Of a stretch of DNA of 29,405 nucleotides, positions 24,432 through 29,405 are shown one piece after another. Numbering within the stretch: position 1 is the stretch's first letter; each line of letters begins with the position of its first letter. Where the stretch lies: assembly GCA_035293245.1 (NCBI GenBank), contig DATDOO010000183.1:1-29405 (forward strand). The letters run 5' to 3'. The notes beneath the pieces are model-generated. The model did no database searches and had not been told where the DNA came from. It saw nothing but the letters and a program-made list of their open reading frames with translations. Source of the DNA: DATDOO01 sp035293245 (GTDB taxonomy: Bacteria > Pseudomonadota > Gammaproteobacteria > Methylococcales > Methylococcaceae). The translations under genes were made by a program, and so were the position numbers.

Positions 24432-25366
24432 GTCCGCTCGTGCAATCCAGTCCCTGGCTGCTGCCCGTGCTGGCCGCACTGGTGGGGCTGGCGGCGCTGG
24501 GGCTCTGGGCGCTGGCACGCGCCGGCGGCAACGTCGGCCAGACGAACCTGCAGCGCCGCTTCGCGGATGCCTTCGGCGACACCGCCGGCCCGAATCTGCC
24601 GGATGGAAACGCCGCCTGGCTGGAACGGTTGGGCAATCAGTTGATCCAGCGGCACAAGACGCCGGACCGGGAAGAAGTCGCGCTGCTTCTCGCCCGCGCG
24701 GGATGGAAACGCAAGACGGATCTCGCTGCATTTTTCGCACTGCAGACGGTCCTGCCGGTCGTCGCGGTAGTCGTGGCGAGTCAGGTGTTTTTCATCGGCG
24801 CGATGGACCGGAGGGACTGGGGCATCCTGTTCCTCGCCGGCAGCGCGGCCTGGCTGCTGCCCAAGCGCGTCATCGCCTATCTGGCCGCGGCCCGGCAAGC
24901 GCGCATCGCCGAACAGACACCGGTGCTGGTGCACTTGCTGCGAATATTGCTGGGCACCGGCCTGAGCGTGGAGCAGGCGTTGCGCTCGCTGGTTGTCGAT
25001 ACCCGCGAGTTGCTGCCGGACATTGCCGTCGAACTGGACTATCTGCTGCGGCGCATCGAAGCCGGCGAGGACGTCGCCGCCGCCATCCTCGGCATCTCCC
25101 GGAAACTGGATGTACCTGCCTTCACTGACCTGGCGATGATCCTGGAGCAAACTTGGCGCATGGGCGGCAGCGTGCTGAAATCGCTGACGGATCTGTCGAA
25201 CCTGATCGAGGACCGCATGCAAACGGACCTGAAGGAAAAAGTCTCCAAACTCTCCGGCAAGATGACCATCGTTATGATGCTGTTCCTGTTCCCGGCGCTC
25301 CTGGTATTTCTGGCAGCGCCCGGTTTTCTGGCCATTGCCGCAGGATTGAAAAATGCGGCGGGCTAG
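24428..25366 (+). CDS. tadC: Inner-membrane platform protein TadC
   Basis: A 312-residue second T2SSF protein. Membrane segments lie at about 10-32, two at about 97-140 and one near 286-307. The T2SSF domain is at about 155-285: QTPVLVHLLRILLGTGLSVEQALRSLV, AGEDVAAAILGISRKLDVPAFTDLAMILEQTWRMGGSVLKSLTDLSNLIEDRMQTDLKEKVSKLSGKM. It ends with PALLVFLAAPGF, typical of TadC. It overlaps tadB by four bases and tadD by fourteen. Confidence 0.92.
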   Translation: MSPLVQSSPWLLPVLAALVGLAALGLWALARAGGNVGQTNLQRRFADAFGDTAGPNLPDGNAAWLERLGNQLIQRHKTPDREEVALLLARAGWKRKTDLAAFFALQTVLPVVAVVVASQVFFIGAMDRRDWGILFLAGSAAWLLPKRVIAYLAAARQARIAEQTPVLVHLLRILLGTGLSVEQALRSLVVDTRELLPDIAVELDYLLRRIEAGEDVAAAILGISRKLDVPAFTDLAMILEQTWRMGGSVLKSLTDLSNLIEDRMQTDLKEKVSKLSGKMTIVMMLFLFPALLVFLAAPGFLAIAAGLKNAAG

Positions 25367-26126
25367 GTTAGGCACATTGGGATTCTGCATGACGCTGGGT
25401 TTGACGGCATGCAGCCTGCCGGCGTTCGTGCAGCCGGAACAACCCTTGCCGGAAGCGTCGCCGACACTGGCCATTGCCGACAGGGAGTCCCTCGCAGCGG
25501 ATCGGGAATGCGGCGGAGGCTTCACGGCAGAACAACGGATGTATGTCGAACTGGTGCACCGGATGGTGACTCAAGGTCAGTATCACGCTGCCCTGGCCCA
25601 TCTGGACCAGTTGGAGAAGCGCACCATCGCACCGCAGACCCGCTACCTGCGCGCCGAAGCGTTACGCTACGCCGGACAAGCGAATGAAGCCGAATCCTTG
25701 TACCGATCCCTGTCATCGGGTTGCATGGCCGGTTATGGCCTGCACGGATTGGGGCTGCTGGCAGCGGAAGGGGGGCGCCTGGAGCAGGCGGAGGATTTTC
25801 TCAGGCAAGCCGTCCGCGAGCGGCCCGTCGATGCCGAGAGCCACAATGACCTGGGCATGGTCCTGCTCCTGCGTGGCCAGCGGCAATCGGCCCGCGAAGA
25901 GTTCTTGACGGCTGCGGAACTCGACCGGAAAAGCCTGCTGCCCGTGGAGAACCTGATCGTGCTGATGCTGGCGGAAAAACACGACGAGGACGCACACCGC
26001 CTGGCCGCCCAGCGGGGCCTGAACGCGCAGGATCTCGCGCGTCTGGCGCAACGTGGGCAGCGACTGACCGAATCGTCCGGTTCCGGCGCCCCACCCACCA
26101 CCCCATCATCCAGCCCGCAGGAGTAA
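25353..26126 (+). CDS. tadD: TadD, TPR pilus assembly lipoprotein
   Basis: A 257-residue lipoprotein: the signal MRRARLGTLGFCMTLGLTAC ends in a good lipobox LTAC with Cys20. TPR repeats run from about 65 to 210 (AALAHLDQLEKRTIAPQTRYLRAEALRYAGQANEAESLYRSL; AESHNDLGMVLLLRGQRQSAREEFLTAAELD). TadD proteins probably act as pilotins or assembly factors for the secretin. The tail is Ser/Pro-rich (SSGSGAPPTTPSSSPQE). The start lies inside the end of tadC, with AGGA a suitable distance upstream, suggesting translational coupling. Homologous to TadD by position and architecture. Confidence 0.88.
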   Translation: MRRARLGTLGFCMTLGLTACSLPAFVQPEQPLPEASPTLAIADRESLAADRECGGGFTAEQRMYVELVHRMVTQGQYHAALAHLDQLEKRTIAPQTRYLRAEALRYAGQANEAESLYRSLSSGCMAGYGLHGLGLLAAEGGRLEQAEDFLRQAVRERPVDAESHNDLGMVLLLRGQRQSAREEFLTAAELDRKSLLPVENLIVLMLAEKHDEDAHRLAAQRGLNAQDLARLAQRGQRLTESSGSGAPPTTPSSSPQE

Positions 26127-26129
26127 ACC

Positions 26130-26462
26130 ATGCACCCACTCGGCTTGGCCTTGCTGACCGTCGCCCTCGCCGCCTGTCCCCTGTCCGCGCTGAGCGAAAC
26201 GGCGCAAGACGCGGCAGACACGACGGTCGATCCGGATCAACCGTCGTTGCTGGAAGCGGATACGGAAACCGGTCTGTGGTTGCTCGTGCAGCGTTCCGGC
26301 GCCGCTTCCGGATCCCGGTACACCATTCCGGGCCAGGTGGCGACGCTGAGCTATCGGCGTTACCTGAACAGTTTCAAGTACCCCATTCCGCGGCAATTCG
26401 ACTTCACCGGGGGCGGCGGGGCCGGTTCCGGCATGAGCTCCGGTTCCGGTGCCGGACGCTGA
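26130..26462 (+). CDS. Small secreted DUF3613-like protein
   Basis: A 110-residue protein with a signal peptide (MHPLGLALLTVALAACPLSALS; cleavage probably near 20-23) that also holds a Cys16 in LAAC, so a lipoprotein is possible. The core (about 46-90) contains WLLVQRSGAASGSRYTIPGQVATLSYRRYLNSFKYPIPRQFDF, which I recognise as the DUF3613 pattern. The last 20 residues are Gly/Ser-rich (TGGGGAGSGMSSGSGAGR). AGGAG six bases before the ATG is the best ribosome-binding site in the locus. It sits between tadD and tadG, so a role in pilus assembly is likely but unproved. Confidence 0.75.
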   Translation: MHPLGLALLTVALAACPLSALSETAQDAADTTVDPDQPSLLEADTETGLWLLVQRSGAASGSRYTIPGQVATLSYRRYLNSFKYPIPRQFDFTGGGGAGSGMSSGSGAGR

Positions 26463-26472
26463 CGGGACCGCG

Positions 26473-28224
26473 ATGTTTGTTCCAGGCCGTCGGCGACTCA
26501 GCCCGCAGCGGGGTGCGATCGGTCTGTCGGTCGCCCTGGTCCTGATGTCGGCGGTGCTGTTCGTGACGCTGGCGGTGGACACCGGGCGGCTGGCACTGGA
26601 AAAACGCAGACTGCAACAGGTGGCCGACCTGAGTGCCATCCATGCCGCCAGCGTCGCCAGTTGCGGCGGCGCCGAGAGTCCCGATGCCGCCGCGGTGGCT
26701 GCGGCCGCCCAAGCGGTCGCCGCCCAGAACGGTTACAGCGGCGATCTTGCTGCGGAAAGCGGCGCGGTGACGCTGGGCAAAACGCAGACCGTCTCCGGCG
26801 TGCGCCAGTTCGACCCGACGGCCAGCGCCGGCGATGCCGATGCCGTACGCGTCATCGCGGCATCGGATTTTCCCACTTCACTGGTTGCCCGCGGCCTGTT
26901 CCCCGGAAACACGCGACTGCAGGCCGTGGCCGTAGCGAACAAGGAACTGTTGGCCGGTTTTCGGCTGGGCAGCTTCCTGGCCCGCTTGTCCACCGGCAAT
27001 TCGGTCCTCAACCCGCTGTTCGGCGGCCTGTTGGGCAGCAGCTTCAATCTCGACCTTGTGAGCTATCAGGGTATCGCGGCGGCTGAGGTAAGCCTGCGGG
27101 ATCTGATCGACGCCTCGGCCGGAATTGGCACTGTGAATGAGTTGCTCACCACGTCCTTCAGCGTCGGCGATTTTCTCGACCTGCTCATCGACGCCGCCGG
27201 TCCCGGCTCCACCGCCGGCGTGGCCCTCAACCAGATGCGCATGGCTGGCGTCGGCGCCCTGCCGCCGATCACGCTCGGCGACATCCTGGCGGTGACGGGG
27301 GCAAATCCCGAATCCGCGCTGGATGCCGAAGTTAACGTATTCGACCTGCTCAGCGCCGGCCTGCAACTGGCCAACAAGCAAAACGCCGTCAGTATTCCCG
27401 CCTTCAATCTGAACATCGCGCCGCTAGCGGCGCTGGGGCTCTCGCTGTACGTCGTGGAACCGCCGAAGATCGCCATCGGCCCGCCCGGCAAGAACAGCGC
27501 CGGCGAATGGCGTACCGAGACCCGAACTGCGCAACTCCGGCTGCAACTGGACCTGAGCGCCCTGGACCTTACCCTGGGCGGGCTGATCACCACCGAGGTC
27601 GACTTGAGCCTGTATCTGGACGCCGCCGCTGCGGATGCACACCTGCGTTCGGTACGCTGCCCCACGGTCGACGACCCCGTTTATCATGTCGCCATCGGCG
27701 TCCAGCCCGGTCTGGCATCGCTCGGTGTCGGCCAGTTTGCGGATCTCGCAGGCGGCACGACCCAGGCCAGCCCCACGCTGGACGTGGTTGCCCTGGGCTT
27801 GACCGTCGCCAACGTCTCGCTTTCCGCCACGGCGTCGGTACAAAATCCGGCAGCCGGCGATGTGACTTTCGACGTCAGCCAAACCCCGATACCTTCGCCG
27901 CCTCCGCCGGAGATGACCCGGACGGTCGGCACGGAACCGGCGACCGGCATTGCCAATGCCGTTGCCACCCTCAGCGACAGCCTGCAAATCCAGGTCAACG
28001 TGTTGCCCGCACTCGACAGCCCCGTGCTGGTGTTGGTCAAGGCCACCATTCAGACCCTGCTGGCCAGCCTGCCCGGGGTGTTGCTGCCGATCCTGCAACA
28101 AGTCCTGAGCGTTGCCGCCACCAACGTGCTGGACCCGCTGCTGGCTGCCCTGGGACTTCAGTTGGGTGGCGCCGACGTTACCCTGATCCTGCTCCTCGCC
28201 AAACCCTCTTTGCTGGTCATGTGA
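26473..28224 (+). CDS. tadG: TadG-type pilus assembly protein
   Basis: A 583-residue protein. The N-terminal RGAIGLSVALVLMSAVLFVTLAVDTGRLALEKRRLQQVADLSAIHAAS (about 12-60) is the Tad/TadE-G domain: one membrane helix followed by an amphipathic helix. The remainder is a large periplasmic region rich in Ala, Leu and Gly, with the stretch AGDADAVRVIAASDFPTSLVARGLFPG resembling DUF2134. No MIDAS motif (DxSxS) of a von Willebrand A domain is visible, though many TadG proteins have one. The C-terminus is strongly hydrophobic (LVLVKATIQTLLASLPGVLLPILQQVL). The ATG at 26473 was chosen 10 bases after the previous stop; a GTG at 26449 would overlap that gene. Confidence 0.82.
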   Translation: MFVPGRRRLSPQRGAIGLSVALVLMSAVLFVTLAVDTGRLALEKRRLQQVADLSAIHAASVASCGGAESPDAAAVAAAAQAVAAQNGYSGDLAAESGAVTLGKTQTVSGVRQFDPTASAGDADAVRVIAASDFPTSLVARGLFPGNTRLQAVAVANKELLAGFRLGSFLARLSTGNSVLNPLFGGLLGSSFNLDLVSYQGIAAAEVSLRDLIDASAGIGTVNELLTTSFSVGDFLDLLIDAAGPGSTAGVALNQMRMAGVGALPPITLGDILAVTGANPESALDAEVNVFDLLSAGLQLANKQNAVSIPAFNLNIAPLAALGLSLYVVEPPKIAIGPPGKNSAGEWRTETRTAQLRLQLDLSALDLTLGGLITTEVDLSLYLDAAAADAHLRSVRCPTVDDPVYHVAIGVQPGLASLGVGQFADLAGGTTQASPTLDVVALGLTVANVSLSATASVQNPAAGDVTFDVSQTPIPSPPPPEMTRTVGTEPATGIANAVATLSDSLQIQVNVLPALDSPVLVLVKATIQTLLASLPGVLLPILQQVLSVAATNVLDPLLAALGLQLGGADVTLILLLAKPSLLVM

Positions 28225-29405
28225 ACCCTATGTTGCGCCCAAAACCCCATTCCCCCTGGCTCATCCTGAACGCAGCCCTGTCGCTCGGCCTGATTGCGGC
28301 GCTGGGTCTCGCCGCCTGCTGGGTTCTTTTCGACAGCCGCCGCGAACCGGAACGGCAGGCCCGGCAGTTCCAACAGATCGTGAATCAGGGCCTGGAACTG
28401 AGCAAGGGCAATGCAAAACCGCTGCAGACCTTGCTGGCCACGCTGCCCGCGGCGCCGCTGTTTGCCGGGCTCGAAATTCACGGCAAAACGGGCCGATTGC
28501 TGGAGATCCGCTTCGACGTGCCAAACCAGACGCGGCTCATCGGCCTCACGCCGACGCCCCCGATCGAATTGGCGCTGGATCCGCGCTACAACCTGCAACT
28601 CACGTTGTTTCCCGACCCTGGCTATCCCGCCCAGCGCCTGCTCGCAGCGGCACCGACGGCGCTGGGAACCGCGGCGTTGGCGTTCCTGATCTTCAACCTG
28701 ACCGCATGGCTGTTCCGCAAACGGCTGCGCTTCGGCCAGATCGACGAGAGCCGCTGGGAAAAGGCCATGGGCACCGAGCGTCCCCAGAGCCGGGAGCCTC
28801 CCCCGCCGGCCCCGGCACCCGCGGAGCTTCTTGATTGCGTGCCCGACGCGATTTTGCGTTGCGACGCGCAGGGTCGCGTGACCTTCCTCAACGCTGCGGC
28901 CCGACACCTGCTCGAAACCGACAAAGCCGGCCGGGCGCCTGAAGGCGTGCTCGATGTGATCGCCCCCTGGGACCGGGCGCGATGCGCCGACCTGATCTCC
29001 ACGACCAACGCGCCGGGCAACCGGCAACACCTGTCGGCGCAGACGGTCGGTGCACGCAGCGGAACCCTTCCCGTCTCGATAGACATCACGGTCATACCTG
29101 ACGAGACCCGCGACCGTCTTCTGACCATCCGCGATGCCAGTGCCACCCATGCGCTACAGGAAACGTTGCGCCTGCGCGACATGCTTTGCGATGCGATACC
29201 CCAGGGACTGGCGGCGCTGTCGCTGCGGGACCGGGGCGAGATTCTTTACGCCAACCGAGCCTTTCGGACCTTGCTGAATCTGGCCGAGGCGCAGTCCGGC
29301 GGCGCATCATGGATCGAGCAAATTGCCGGCAGGCTGGCACCTTCCCTCGGCGAACAGCTCCGCACCGCACTGGACAGAATGGTGGCGGCCTCCCTGGAAC
29401 TCCCC
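28221..29405 (+). CDS. Membrane PAS-domain sensor protein (C-terminus cut off)
   Basis: The frame stays open to the right edge, giving 395 codons. It starts at GTG 28221 (sharing GTGA with the tadG stop) or ATG 28230. Counting from the ATG, membrane helices lie at about 10-34 and 139-162, enclosing a periplasmic domain of about 100 residues. After a proline-rich linker (PPPPAPAPAE) come a PAS domain at about 198-305 (LLDCVPDAILRCDAQGRVTFLNAAARHLL) and the start of a second at about 315 (RLRDMLCDAIPQGLAALSLRDRGEILYANRAFRTLL). The output domain, such as histidine kinase or diguanylate cyclase, would lie past the window. Pseudomonas Flp loci have a PAS kinase (PprA), so pilus control is plausible. 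Confidence 0.8.
   Translation, partial: MNPMLRPKPHSPWLILNAALSLGLIAALGLAACWVLFDSRREPERQARQFQQIVNQGLELSKGNAKPLQTLLATLPAAPLFAGLEIHGKTGRLLEIRFDVPNQTRLIGLTPTPPIELALDPRYNLQLTLFPDPGYPAQRLLAAAPTALGTAALAFLIFNLTAWLFRKRLRFGQIDESRWEKAMGTERPQSREPPPPAPAPAELLDCVPDAILRCDAQGRVTFLNAAARHLLETDKAGRAPEGVLDVIAPWDRARCADLISTTNAPGNRQHLSAQTVGARSGTLPVSIDITVIPDETRDRLLTIRDASATHALQETLRLRDMLCDAIPQGLAALSLRDRGEILYANRAFRTLLNLAEAQSGGASWIEQIAGRLAPSLGEQLRTALDRMVAASLELP

Overview
The window reads as chromosomal DNA of a high-GC gammaproteobacterium. The evidence is the gene order ispE / tRNA-Gln / prs / rplY / pth, the hemA-prfA pair with a divergent lipoprotein gene and lolB, and the hemC-hemD-hemX-hemY order. Methylococcales or a related lineage would fit, but no rRNA or other decisive marker is present, so genus is not called. 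No phage, insertion sequence or CRISPR array was seen.

Region 1 (1-9010) starts with tetrapyrrole genes. On the minus strand lie hemC, hemD, hemX and the start of hemY, cut by the left edge. Diverging from hemC on the plus strand are hemL, valS and an HDOD-GAF signalling protein whose start overlaps the valS stop. Region 2 (9056-14595) is all minus strand: a TPR lipoprotein, lolB, ispE, tRNA-Gln(TTG), prs, rplY and pth, with 4-base stop/start overlaps in the first half and short gaps in the second. Region 3 (14745-17089) is hemA-prfA on the plus strand. Four C5-pathway enzymes (HemA, HemL, HemC, HemD) therefore lie within 16 kb; HemB is not in the window.

Region 4 (17090-29405) is a tight adherence (Tad/Flp, type IVc) pilus locus on the plus strand. 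After a 442-base non-coding leader with several stem-loops come the Flp pilin, a prepilin peptidase (TadV/CpaA), a TadE pseudopilin, CpaB/RcpC, the secretin CpaC/RcpA, TadZ/CpaE, the ATPase TadA/CpaF, the platform proteins TadB and TadC, the TPR lipoprotein TadD, a DUF3613-like small secreted protein, a TadG-type protein and a membrane PAS sensor cut by the right edge. From cpaB onward genes are nearly all overlapped or a few bases apart, which suggests one transcript. A strong stem-loop separates flp from the rest, and a promoter-like sequence precedes cpaB, so pilin, peptidase/pseudopilin and machine genes could be expressed at different levels.

The pilus locus sits directly behind prfA, where many proteobacteria carry prmC. 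The points most worth a second look are the structured flp leader, the stem-loop after flp and the PAS sensor joined to the end of the pilus operon. All protein families seen are known ones; I found no clear evidence of an entirely new system.
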